A program made the position numbers and the translations under genes. A stretch of DNA of 60,561 nucleotides from Euryarchaeota archaeon UBA23 (lineage in GTDB: Archaea; Thermoplasmatota; Poseidoniia; Poseidoniales; Thalassarchaeaceae), in contig DAIJ01000011.1 in the NCBI GenBank assembly GCA_002498725.1, positions 1-60,561 on the forward strand, given 5' to 3'. The notes beneath the pieces are model-generated. The model was not told where the DNA came from, ran no database searches, and saw only the letters and a program-made list of their open reading frames with translations. This document shows, one piece after another, positions 18,612 through 27,377 of this stretch (position 1 is its first letter; each line of letters starts with the position of its first letter).

Positions 18612-18700
18612 TCGAATATTACATTAGTTCGATGAAAATAAACGATTATACAGTCTATTAAGGGTCGCATTCAAGGGTATTGAGGGGTTCAGGAGACCAT

Positions 18701-20710
18701 ATGGGTGATGATTTGAGGAGACCAAGGGCCGTTGCTTTTGCATTAATCGCTTTCATGTTAATATCAGCAATTCCCTATTCCCAAGTGGCAGCTGAAGTGG
18801 ATGCAAAATGTTGTGAAACAACGGAATTTGATTTGTATTTGTTAGGTAGTGCTGATGATGGGACTTTATCTCCTTTTGAGTCTGATCTCGATGAAGAATT
18901 TGAAAAACTAGTAACACCCTCTGTACAAGGACTAGTTGAAATTGGAAAATGGTCACTAACTTGGGGTTTACAAGGAGACTATCCTGAGGCTGATTGGGAA
19001 TTTAGAATACCGTATGAAGTTGAAGCAGCAGCAGGAATACAAATCAACGCAACAGTGGGAATTAACATAGGAAACAGCTATTTTGAAGGTGATGCAGGTG
19101 CAGGATTTTTCCTAGCAAATAGTGGCGAGGTTGCAATTACAATACCGGTAGAGGTAGGAGAGGTAAGAGATGGTGATAAAGTCGAATTGACCTTCTCCGT
19201 TCGTAGTCTTTCTTTCTCAAGTCCAGGGGATGATGCAGGGATAAGATTCGTATGGGGATCTGATTCTAATACTGGCCGTATATCAATGAAATTCCCTCTA
19301 ATCGACATTGATATGAAAGATGCAAGTGTCACAGGAAGACTGGTATACTTCCCAGTATTACTAAAATCCGGTTTTGCGTCAAATATGTGGTCCTCATCAA
19401 TAGGTGGTATGAGTGTAGCAAGTAATCAAATCAGCGATAGCCCAATATCAACACCCAATAACAATGGAGTTGAAGTGACATTTGTTTGGGAAATACCAGA
19501 AACTACTGACTCCGGAAATTTCCAAGTGGTTTTCCATATCATACCTCAGACTGGACTCAGAATTGAAGCAAACAGGACTTTTCAGATTTCTGCTGGAGAC
19601 AATAATGGAGGAGGAGGTAGTTGGTATCCCGCTGCAGAGCCTTTGAGAACTGGAGGCACTTCTCTAAATGTTGATATTGATGCTAAATTTGACGGAGAAG
19701 AAGTTGAGAGAGTTGTAATTATAGAATTTGATGGAGCAATGTCACAATGGGTAAGATGGGGTCTAGATAACATAGGAAACAACAGTCTTTCATCTAATTC
19801 TTGGTGGAGGAATCTTAGAACCTATGGAGATGATATCCCTAGTTCTGATTTTCATAACGGAAGAGTAGATGATAGTGAACTGGCTGCACTTCAGAGTCAC
19901 CTCATAGGTTCAGCAACCGACATGAAATCATTCATGTCAAATGGCCTATCATTAGATATTGAGGCACTTCTAGGAGTTAATCCTGCTAATCTAGGGCCTA
20001 CTGACATCACAATAGATCTCGGTCAGACAAGAGCTTTCAGTTCAGAAGGTGTGAAGATAACTATTGATACTTCTAATAGTGTTGAAACCGGACAAAGACA
20101 GATTTTAATTGAGACATTTGTTAAAGCGTCTCAAGAAGAATATTACGATGAAATTAACCTAGATGTAGAAATCCGTTCTAGTGCGCTACAAGGTTTTGGA
20201 GGAATGGCTAATGAAGACATTGATGCAAAACATAGAAGGTGGATAATGCTAGAAATAATAAGTATCAATATTGATAATCTTGATTCTGAGAAAACATTTA
20301 GAGTTGAATTCGTACCTACTGGAAGCGCACTTTATAGTCCTCTGGTATCTGCAATGATTTCTATGTTTATGTTAGTAATGGCATTCGGATTAGGACTATT
20401 CCTAACTAGAAGAAGATCTAGAGTTCCGTCGATGCTCACTGTTATGATTCTTGGTGGTTTATCGCTTTCACTTTATGTTCTAGGATTGGATATCCCATTC
20501 GTCCTGGGCGTAGTTTCATCGAGTATGCTATTAGTGTTCCCAGTCGCACTAGTTTCACCCAGAACGGATCGAAGGGAATTATCATTAATCAATAAAGAAT
20601 CTGTAAAAGTGAAATGCCCAAGTTGTGATACACCTAATTTAATTGAGTCGCAAGTAAGGCCAATTCGGATTCCTTGTGAAGGTTGCGAGTCAATCCTCAG
20701 ACTTGAGTGA
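18701..20710 (+). CDS. Exported membrane protein with C-terminal zinc ribbon, function unknown
   Basis: About 669 residues from ATG 18701 (open to TTG 18680). A signal-type hydrophobic segment (ALIAFMLISAIPYSQVAA) is followed by about 500 outward-facing beta-rich residues with no recognised domain. Three or four membrane helices come near the C-terminus (SAMISMFMLVMAFGLGLFL, then MLTVMILGGLSLSLYVLGL and VLGVVSSSMLLVFPVALV). The protein ends in a cytoplasmic zinc ribbon with CPSC and CEGC knuckles. This joins an external beta domain to an internal metal-binding tail, so it could sense or scaffold at the membrane. It overlaps the convergent downstream gene by 21 bases. A possible TATA (GATTATACAG) lies near 18644. 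Confidence 0.65.
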   Translation: MGDDLRRPRAVAFALIAFMLISAIPYSQVAAEVDAKCCETTEFDLYLLGSADDGTLSPFESDLDEEFEKLVTPSVQGLVEIGKWSLTWGLQGDYPEADWEFRIPYEVEAAAGIQINATVGINIGNSYFEGDAGAGFFLANSGEVAITIPVEVGEVRDGDKVELTFSVRSLSFSSPGDDAGIRFVWGSDSNTGRISMKFPLIDIDMKDASVTGRLVYFPVLLKSGFASNMWSSSIGGMSVASNQISDSPISTPNNNGVEVTFVWEIPETTDSGNFQVVFHIIPQTGLRIEANRTFQISAGDNNGGGGSWYPAAEPLRTGGTSLNVDIDAKFDGEEVERVVIIEFDGAMSQWVRWGLDNIGNNSLSSNSWWRNLRTYGDDIPSSDFHNGRVDDSELAALQSHLIGSATDMKSFMSNGLSLDIEALLGVNPANLGPTDITIDLGQTRAFSSEGVKITIDTSNSVETGQRQILIETFVKASQEEYYDEINLDVEIRSSALQGFGGMANEDIDAKHRRWIMLEIISINIDNLDSEKTFRVEFVPTGSALYSPLVSAMISMFMLVMAFGLGLFLTRRRSRVPSMLTVMILGGLSLSLYVLGLDIPFVLGVVSSSMLLVFPVALVSPRTDRRELSLINKESVKVKCPSCDTPNLIESQVRPIRIPCEGCESILRLE

Positions 20711-21595
20711 TGGAACTGTACCTTTGCTAATCAAAGAATCTGCCAATAAGTTGGATGCAATAATTGCAGAATTTTGTTTCCAGAGTTTACCCGCATCGAT
20801 TACCTGACTAGCAAGATCCCTTTTCCAACCAAGACCCATGATTCTATGCCAACCTAATTCTTCAAGACGTGCTGTTGAAGAATTACTACCAAAAACCCCT
20901 GGTTTCATCAAATTAGAAATTGCTCTAGCCCTACCTTCAATATCTAATTCTTGCCAACGGGATCTTACAGCATCTAATGCTAATTCATCAATCCAAGGAA
21001 CTAAACTCAATTCGGGTTCTTCAACCTCTGGAAGTGGAACTACTCTTACTAAACTCTGGTTGTGAAGAAAATCTCTGAGTGCTGTATAAACTGGATCATA
21101 TGTATTATCTAATGCAGAATGCATCCAATTCCCTGAAATCATCCATGGCCTCAGACGCTTAACTCTAGTACCAGAAGGAGAAATCATCTGGGCAAGAGCA
21201 TGCGCTTGAGCGACTGTAGTAAGTGGTCCCCTTCGGAAATCTCCCGAAGAACCTTGTAAACCTTCGACTATCCTACCTGAAATTGTCAAACGAGGAGGAC
21301 CTGAGATAAAATTTGGACCTGCTTCCATACTAGGCCCCATTATGTGTACCCAAGAGCCATTTGATGGTTCGGCCATTCTAAATCTACGTCTATAAGGCAA
21401 TCCAGAATCAAGCATAGCAGCCTCAATGGGGGCTATCGATAGAACACCTGCAATGGAAGGTGCTGCTAACAACATCAGAGTATTTTTATTTGATTTAATC
21501 GCTATTGCTGCATCTGAAATGGTGGATGCCACCGAAGAAAACATCTCGGTCTCTAGGAGTGGCAGCATTACCCATGCTCCACAGAGGCAGTTCAA
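20690..21595 (-). CDS. Possible catalytically inactive DHH-family (RecJ/GAN/Cdc45-like) protein
   Basis: Up to 301 residues; starts at internal Met10 or Met18 are possible. I do not recognise it with certainty. The segment MLLAAPSIAGVLSIAPIEAA (residues 41-60), followed by LDSGLPYRRRF, follows the shape of the DHH motif I region (hydrophobic strand, HxDADGxxSAxI, helix, GxxYxxRF). The catalytic His and Asp positions would be A, S and A instead. In many archaea rps15 is followed by a DHH/RecJ-like gene, and this gene lies right after rps15. The rest is helical, ends with a hydrophilic tail and has no membrane helix. Archaeal DHH proteins include the GINS-associated nuclease and Cdc45 relatives; an inactive replication-associated subunit is my inference. 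Confidence 0.4.
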   Translation of the reverse strand: MNCLCGAWVMLPLLETEMFSSVASTISDAAIAIKSNKNTLMLLAAPSIAGVLSIAPIEAAMLDSGLPYRRRFRMAEPSNGSWVHIMGPSMEAGPNFISGPPRLTISGRIVEGLQGSSGDFRRGPLTTVAQAHALAQMISPSGTRVKRLRPWMISGNWMHSALDNTYDPVYTALRDFLHNQSLVRVVPLPEVEEPELSLVPWIDELALDAVRSRWQELDIEGRARAISNLMKPGVFGSNSSTARLEELGWHRIMGLGWKRDLASQVIDAGKLWKQNSAIIASNLLADSLISKGTVPSLKSED

Positions 21596-21646
21596 ATTCT
21601 AATCGATCTGTGTATTAAGAAAATTTGCAATAGTTTGGAAATATAA

Positions 21647-22102
21647 CTACTCAACCATCAATCTAAGTTGATCTCTCTTATATGTCCAATCTCGATCAAG
21701 ACGACCATTACTCTTGTAATACCTTGCTATTCTTCTAATACGGGATTCTGTAAGTTCTAGCTGGCGTCTGTTGTGCTTGTCTTTAGAATTATTATTCAAG
21801 TGATCAATCATCCTCAGTGCCTGCCTCATTAAATTCATCATATCTTCAGGATATGTGCCTTCGATTTTGTTTCGAGACAGTGTTTGAGTAATTCTTTCAC
21901 CGGTAACTAAACGAGCATCTGGTACTGCATGCTGATCTCGAAGGATTGTCCCAATCATAGCAGTCGAATGACCTTCCTCTGCGAGTTTAAGAATAAGGGC
22001 TTCAACCTCCTTTTTATCAGTCAAAGACCAATCTGGAGCTGTACTAGAATTTGGCTTGTCCGAGCCACTCTTTCCCTTACCCTTACTGTGCATTCTAGCC
22101 AC
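21647..22102 (-). CDS. rps15: 30S ribosomal protein S15 (archaeal S15/eS13-type)
   Basis: A 151-residue small-subunit protein that binds 16S rRNA. It has the archaeal/eukaryotic N-terminal extension (PDWSLTDKKEVEALILKLAE, then EEGHSTAMIGTILRDQ), then the S15 core (HLNNNSKDKHNRRQLELTES, RIRRIARYYKSNGRL). The start is GTG 22102, supported by GAGGTGA about five bases upstream. It lies between arcS and the possible DHH-like gene on the same strand, 75 bases after the arcS stop. The length and motifs are typical. Confidence 0.95.
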   Translation of the reverse strand: MARMHSKGKGKSGSDKPNSSTAPDWSLTDKKEVEALILKLAEEGHSTAMIGTILRDQHAVPDARLVTGERITQTLSRNKIEGTYPEDMMNLMRQALRMIDHLNNNSKDKHNRRQLELTESRIRRIARYYKSNGRLDRDWTYKRDQLRLMVE

Positions 22103-22177
22103 TTAGGTCACCTCAAGCGGCTCGCCGACCTGCTCTCCCTCTTTAATCGCTACGCAAGATAGTTGATCATATTAAAC

Positions 22178-23983
22178 TCACAATCTGTGTTGTGCTTTCG
22201 CCAATCTACCCGGTCCACGAGGCCATTCCCAACCTGATGCTGTCGCTCTCGCACTACCAATTAGTTTTCCCTGTTGAAATACTAATACATCATCTCCAAG
22301 GCGTATTCCCTCATCTGAACTTTTGAGATTTGTTGAAAAAATATCGCCTCGCCAATCAAATCCTGAATTTATCTCCACACGAGGTAAAGCATTACAACCA
22401 TCGAGAAGAGAAAGAGAGGGTTTAGAAAATGAAAAGCCGCCTCTTCTAGGATTCCAAAGTGCAATCTGATTATTATCGATGTCAATCTTGAAAATCGGTG
22501 GCCTGCCACTTACTTTAGCATGATCAAGCCATGCGTCAGTTCCATATTGAAAGCGAGATAATGATTTTAGTTTTTCAAGTCTATGTACACTCTCTTTAGG
22601 ATTTTCCAATTCAAATTCTTTAGAAGCCCTTTCTACCTCTATTTCAAGACGTTTAAGTGATTCAGAAGACCCTGCTGTGGAGCCTTGTCGAGTATCTATT
22701 ATCTCTATTTTTTCTAATTTAATATCTATTCCAGAATGATTTATGATTCTGAGGAATCCATTTCTTATAGCATATTTTTCAACCATTGAGATTATCGTTT
22801 TCATTTCATCCAAATCCCAATCCCCAGTAACAGGTATGTCATAATGAGCGGCTGGCCAAATATCTTCTAATTCTCGAGGCACTAATCCAAGTGGAGCAGT
22901 GACCATGACTTCATTCACACCTCTAACTTTTATTGATCTCTGGAAGCGTCTATGAGATTGAGAAAGACGATATGGTTTCTGAGCAGAACACGGGAGTAAG
23001 ACCAGTACCTTAGACTGATGATTTGGAGGCGTATGTAAATCCGCTACTCTTCTTTTCCAATCTACAATCAACGGGTCTTCCCGACTTGTAAAAGAATGGC
23101 ATCTCAAACGTGTGCCAATGTTAACAGAACTCTCTAATGCGGCAGCACCTGGGTCTTTAGATGCAATTTCAGATATCTTGGCGTCATGCCTTCTTAACCT
23201 CTCAACTGAACGCGGACTGGATAAGGCCTGACGTTCCACTAATTCACGTAGTGTACCCTTCCTAATTGCCGTACGAGTTGCTGCTATAGCTCTCTTCCAA
23301 GCGTTTAGTTGTGAATTTATGTCGAAATCTTCGTCAACTGTTTCTTCTATATTTCTAGGTCCTTCTTCAGTTAGTAAAATACCACGTGCTGAAGCCTCAT
23401 GAGAACGTGAAAGATCAAACAAATCTACTCCAATCCATGAAAGTAGTGCGCAATTATCAGGACCTCCTATTCCGGGAGTCCAGATAAGTGAAGTAGGGAA
23501 CCTAGATTTTAGAGCATGAATTGCATCTACCAACATCCCCTGTCTTTCGGCAAGTTGTGGTGCATCGATCAGAGCAATTACTGAAGGTTCAAGATCATCA
23601 TCTAGAAGATTAGGGTCGTGATGCATGGATTGCCAAGAAATTGGTAAGAATTGATTGCCAATAGATTTTGAGCCACTATCAGAATCTACAAGACTTGGAG
23701 GGAGAATTAATCCCTCTTGGGCATACCATGTTTCTAAATCTCCAAAGGGGAGACAAATGTCTTGCAATGATCTAAGACTAAGTGAGGAGGGTATCTTAGA
23801 GTTGTCACGTTTAAACTCAAATGTGCATAAGTTAATTGGTATTTGAGGGTCTTGCGCCATTCTCACTAAACCAGGTGTCCAAGAAACAGGATTTTTCCTA
23901 TCTCCTAGAGAAAAAATACGTGAAAAACGTTGTCTTGCAACGATACCACGGGCGAGTGGCCGCTCGGCGTTAGACGTATTCAT
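22178..23983 (-). CDS. arcS: Archaeosine synthase ArcS (TGT-like, DUF5591 and PUA domains)
   Basis: A 601-residue tRNA-modification enzyme acting on preQ0 at position 15 of archaeal tRNA, which it converts to archaeosine or a lysine adduct depending on the partner protein. The N-terminal half resembles the tRNA-guanine transglycosylase barrel without obvious catalytic Asp residues. The ArcS signature PC-x3-KPY-x2-S-x2-H is exact at residues 331-344 (PCSAQKPYRLSQSH), followed by VMVTAPLGLVPRELE. A PUA-like RNA-binding domain closes the protein (about 525-601). Start ATG 23983 faces the divergent membrane-protein gene, with about 60 bases between their starts. rps15 follows in the same direction, so tRNA modification and ribosome genes share a transcript. 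Confidence 0.88.
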   Translation of the reverse strand: MNTSNAERPLARGIVARQRFSRIFSLGDRKNPVSWTPGLVRMAQDPQIPINLCTFEFKRDNSKIPSSLSLRSLQDICLPFGDLETWYAQEGLILPPSLVDSDSGSKSIGNQFLPISWQSMHHDPNLLDDDLEPSVIALIDAPQLAERQGMLVDAIHALKSRFPTSLIWTPGIGGPDNCALLSWIGVDLFDLSRSHEASARGILLTEEGPRNIEETVDEDFDINSQLNAWKRAIAATRTAIRKGTLRELVERQALSSPRSVERLRRHDAKISEIASKDPGAAALESSVNIGTRLRCHSFTSREDPLIVDWKRRVADLHTPPNHQSKVLVLLPCSAQKPYRLSQSHRRFQRSIKVRGVNEVMVTAPLGLVPRELEDIWPAAHYDIPVTGDWDLDEMKTIISMVEKYAIRNGFLRIINHSGIDIKLEKIEIIDTRQGSTAGSSESLKRLEIEVERASKEFELENPKESVHRLEKLKSLSRFQYGTDAWLDHAKVSGRPPIFKIDIDNNQIALWNPRRGGFSFSKPSLSLLDGCNALPRVEINSGFDWRGDIFSTNLKSSDEGIRLGDDVLVFQQGKLIGSARATASGWEWPRGPGRLAKAQHRL

Positions 23984-24044
23984 TGGGGTTGCGAGTGAAG
24001 CATTTCGCTTGAAGCATTCTAAGGTGAAGTGGTGTCGGAGCGAT

Positions 24045-26165
24045 GTGCGAGAAGTCAGAGCAGGCCTATTGACTGTATTATTTGTACTTGCTGTGCTCAG
24101 TGCTAATGCTAACGCAGATGATGACGCTCAGGTCGAAATATGGGGCGATTCTCTAAGCACAATTGGCCCAGTCTTGATTCAAGTTGAATGCCTGAAAGTT
24201 AGTTGTCCGGGTATGGAAATTGTTGTCATCACTGAAGGAATTGAGCATAGACATGAAGACCCTCATCTAGTAGAGTGGTCAAACTGGGTCAATGGTAGCC
24301 TATCTTGGAGTTTAATTGTTGAAGAAGGGACTAAAGACTCAGAAGTAAGGATAGATGTGATAATCAGTGTAATGGAGGAATGGACTGAGCACAATGATTT
24401 ACCTAACATCGTCGCTTCTCCGGGGAGCCAGGGTAATTACCCTACGATAGATACTGCTTCTCCTTGTCAAATGAGTTTCTGTGGTGCGATTGATTTCATA
24501 TCCGAGGGAGTTCTATATGTTGGGGCTTTAGAAAACGAGAGTGATAAAGATTCAATTTTGATCACAGGTGATTCAGGAGATGTGATTATGATCAAAAGTC
24601 TGAGGGGCTCTAATGACATCAGTATGGAGATCTGGCATAGAGGAAATGAGGCGAAGTCACTTGTTGAAACAATCAAGAGTACAGATATGGAATATTACTT
24701 CGAGTACCCTGTAGAGGAGGAGTTATGGATACGCTTAGTTCACACAAATGAGGAGAAATATTCTCCTTACGAGTTTGAGATCATTCGTTATGATGATGAA
24801 AAAGAAGCTCCAGATGGAAGAGAATTGAGTAACCCATGGAGTCACGGCGACCCTATGCCCTTCTATGGAGACTCATCTCTACTATACCATGGACATATTG
24901 CTGGATCAGACTCACGGGGTGACTCCCTACTAATATTGTCCGGATCAAAGATGACTCTTCTTCCACAATGCACTTTCACAGACCATGTAGAGGTTGTTAT
25001 TACACTTCACCAAACAGACGGCTCTAGCATGATTGTAGGAGATGGATGCCAAGAAGCTTTTGAGACTACTGCAAACACGGAATCGGTAGAATTTGGTCTG
25101 ACAACCCAAGGAATTACCTCATCTTGGGCTATCATGCTAAGTTCACTTAACCCTGGTGATGGAGATTTGATGGGAGATGCGCCTGACTTCTTGTGGACTG
25201 AATCGGATGATCAAAGTCGGTGGCCACTAATTGAATTTAATAATACTAACAAAGCAAGTATGCTTGAGGATGAATTTGTAGATTTATTCGCTTTTGAAGT
25301 TACTTCGGAAAATGGATCTAGAGTACAAATTGATGGAGTAAATTCTCAACCCGTAGATTATCAAATATTAATTCTTGATCAAGAAACTTGGTCTATACTA
25401 AATTCATCTAATGGAGGCTTAATAGATGCGCCACCCGGTAAACACGCAATTCGTGTAGAAAAAATTGGAGAGGCAAGTCTTACAAGTTATGATTTCAAAA
25501 TTATTGACGGTGGTGAAATAATTATAATTGATCCAAATCAATTCACAGATCAGTCCTATCTCTTTACAGATTACTATATTTTCGCAGGAGTATTCCTAAT
25601 TGCGCCAACATTAATAGTTATATTCTGGAATAGGAAAAGATTCCTATCAGGTATAGATGATACGAAAATTGAAGAACATGATAAAAGAAGACTAAGAAGA
25701 CTAAGAGAAAGACTCTCTGAGTTGATAAGCCCTGATGAAATAAATCAACAGATTGTTAATTCGGCTCTCCACCAATTAGGAGATAGTCCCTGGAAAGCAG
25801 TAGTTGAGGACTGGGGGGATCCACTAATTAGACATAACACAGATCAAGTTGAGATTTGTGTCTGGAGAGTTTCTAAAGGTGATGCTACTATGATGATCGG
25901 CGTACACGTTACTAAATTACCTTGGGAAATGGCTGCTATTAGAGTTCATTCACCCGAAGGATCCAGAGTAAATATATCAGAGGTGTCTCCTTCACATATG
26001 TTCAAAGATGAGGAAATATTCCTTGATTCACTACTTCCCAACAGTAATACATTTCTTCTATTAACTCTTGACGGGCAACCAAGCAGCATAGGCTTTCAAC
26101 TATCAGGTCTCGTAGAAGGTGAACCACTAGCTGCAGTTCCTAATCGTGCCATTGATTGGTCCTGA
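24045..26165 (+). CDS. Single-pass exported protein with a cytoplasmic globular tail, function unknown
   Basis: About 706 residues from GTG 24045, preferred because GGAG lies five bases upstream and gives a compact signal peptide (GLLTVLFVLAVLSANANA). The frame is open to TTG 24009. About 490 outward-facing residues follow, beta-rich and acidic, with a few cysteines (CLKVSCPG, CQMSFC). One membrane helix (FAGVFLIAPTLIVIFW) is followed by a basic stretch (HDKRRLRRLRERL) and a cytoplasmic tail of about 150 residues that looks folded (WKAVVEDWGDPLIRH, ICVWRVSKGDATMMIGVH). No domain is recognised. A large outer part plus a folded inner part suggests signalling or an anchoring role. It ends 12 bases before the convergent dnaJ. 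Confidence 0.65.
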   Translation: MREVRAGLLTVLFVLAVLSANANADDDAQVEIWGDSLSTIGPVLIQVECLKVSCPGMEIVVITEGIEHRHEDPHLVEWSNWVNGSLSWSLIVEEGTKDSEVRIDVIISVMEEWTEHNDLPNIVASPGSQGNYPTIDTASPCQMSFCGAIDFISEGVLYVGALENESDKDSILITGDSGDVIMIKSLRGSNDISMEIWHRGNEAKSLVETIKSTDMEYYFEYPVEEELWIRLVHTNEEKYSPYEFEIIRYDDEKEAPDGRELSNPWSHGDPMPFYGDSSLLYHGHIAGSDSRGDSLLILSGSKMTLLPQCTFTDHVEVVITLHQTDGSSMIVGDGCQEAFETTANTESVEFGLTTQGITSSWAIMLSSLNPGDGDLMGDAPDFLWTESDDQSRWPLIEFNNTNKASMLEDEFVDLFAFEVTSENGSRVQIDGVNSQPVDYQILILDQETWSILNSSNGGLIDAPPGKHAIRVEKIGEASLTSYDFKIIDGGEIIIIDPNQFTDQSYLFTDYYIFAGVFLIAPTLIVIFWNRKRFLSGIDDTKIEEHDKRRLRRLRERLSELISPDEINQQIVNSALHQLGDSPWKAVVEDWGDPLIRHNTDQVEICVWRVSKGDATMMIGVHVTKLPWEMAAIRVHSPEGSRVNISEVSPSHMFKDEEIFLDSLLPNSNTFLLLTLDGQPSSIGFQLSGLVEGEPLAAVPNRAIDWS

Positions 26166-26177
26166 AATAATTAAATT

Positions 26178-27323
26178 TCAAGAGCGACGACGGTCATTGG
26201 CTTCCTTAATCAAACCTTCTGTAATATCTGAAAAACCATTTGAAAGCTCTTCTCTCATTTCTTGTAATTGCTTTCGCGTTACACGATTGACCTTACTAGG
26301 CATCGCCAATTTCAGCAGTACCATTACAGATCCACGTCCCCCCCTAATTCGTGAACTAGGCATTCCTCGTTTAGAAATTGAAACTGTCTCGCCAGGACGA
26401 GAACCTGCTGGAATTTTCACTTTCAATAATTCTCCATCAATGTGAGGGATTTCTATTGAAGTGCCAAGTAATAAATCAACGTAACTTACAGGTAGAGCCA
26501 TCAGTAAATCTGCACCATCTCTTTCGAACCATTCATGATTTAGAACTTCGATTTCAATGTATAAATTACCCGGTTTTCCATTCTGAGACTTTGGTGATTC
26601 ACCATGTCCAGTCATACGTAATCTTGTTCCTGAATCAATCCCTGGAGGAACAGAAAACTTGACTTTCTTGGATTGTTGACTTCGACCCTCCCCCCGACAA
26701 ATTTTGCATGGGTTTTGTATTATCCTACCTTCGCCTTTACAAGATTTACAATCTTGAGTTATTTGTTGATGGAATGGTCCCACTCTCTCTATACGAGTAA
26801 TTCTACCTCGGCCATCACATGTTGGACAAACCCGTATCCCATCACTAGTCTCAGAACCACTACCTGAGCAAGATGAGCAATGATTCAATACTTCAATCTC
26901 AATCTCCTCTTCAGTTCCGTGAAATGCTTGTTCGAATGTAATACTATGTGAAACTAAAAGATCTGTTCCTTTAGATGAACGAGGTCTCCCTCCACCACCG
27001 AATATAGAAGAGAATATACTTTCGAAACCACCTCCAAAAAGATCCTCTATACTGATGTTAACCCCTTGGAAACCACCAGAACCGAATGGAGAACCTCCTG
27101 GTCTATCATGCCCAAACATATCATATTTTCTTCTTTCTTCAGGATTTGAAAGAATGGCATAAGCCTCTTGGACTTCCTTGAATTTTCTCTCAGATTCGGG
27201 GTCATCAGGATTCTTATCTGGATGATGTTTTCTTGCCATAGAACGAAAAGCTTTCTTAATATCTGAATCGCTAGCCTTACGCCCTATGCCGAGAACTTCG
27301 TAGTAATCTCGCTTGTCACTCAT
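26178..27323 (-). CDS. dnaJ: Chaperone DnaJ (Hsp40)
   Basis: About 381 residues from ATG 27323 (open to ATG 27341). A J domain with the HPD motif is followed by a Gly/Phe-rich linker (about 80-120), four CxxCxGxG zinc repeats (CSSCSGSG, CPTCDGRG, CKSCKGEG, CKICRGEG) and the C-terminal substrate-binding domains. It is a full-length type I DnaJ of the bacterial sort that stimulates the ATPase of DnaK and delivers unfolded proteins to it. No dnaK or grpE lies in this window, which is unusual because the three genes are often adjacent in archaea. It is convergent with the upstream membrane-protein gene. The DnaK system in archaea is generally attributed to transfer from bacteria. Confidence 0.95.
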   Translation of the reverse strand: MSDKRDYYEVLGIGRKASDSDIKKAFRSMARKHHPDKNPDDPESERKFKEVQEAYAILSNPEERRKYDMFGHDRPGGSPFGSGGFQGVNISIEDLFGGGFESIFSSIFGGGGRPRSSKGTDLLVSHSITFEQAFHGTEEEIEIEVLNHCSSCSGSGSETSDGIRVCPTCDGRGRITRIERVGPFHQQITQDCKSCKGEGRIIQNPCKICRGEGRSQQSKKVKFSVPPGIDSGTRLRMTGHGESPKSQNGKPGNLYIEIEVLNHEWFERDGADLLMALPVSYVDLLLGTSIEIPHIDGELLKVKIPAGSRPGETVSISKRGMPSSRIRGGRGSVMVLLKLAMPSKVNRVTRKQLQEMREELSNGFSDITEGLIKEANDRRRS

Positions 27324-27377
27324 AGGACCACCGACGTTCATCGGCTCTCAACGCCTGCTTTGAACCCCACGCAATCA

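Noticed and set aside
24000..24030. Short duplication GAAGCATT(T/C) near the divergent arcS/membrane-protein starts
   Set aside because: An 8-base repeat once is within chance, and it overlaps possible coding sequence.
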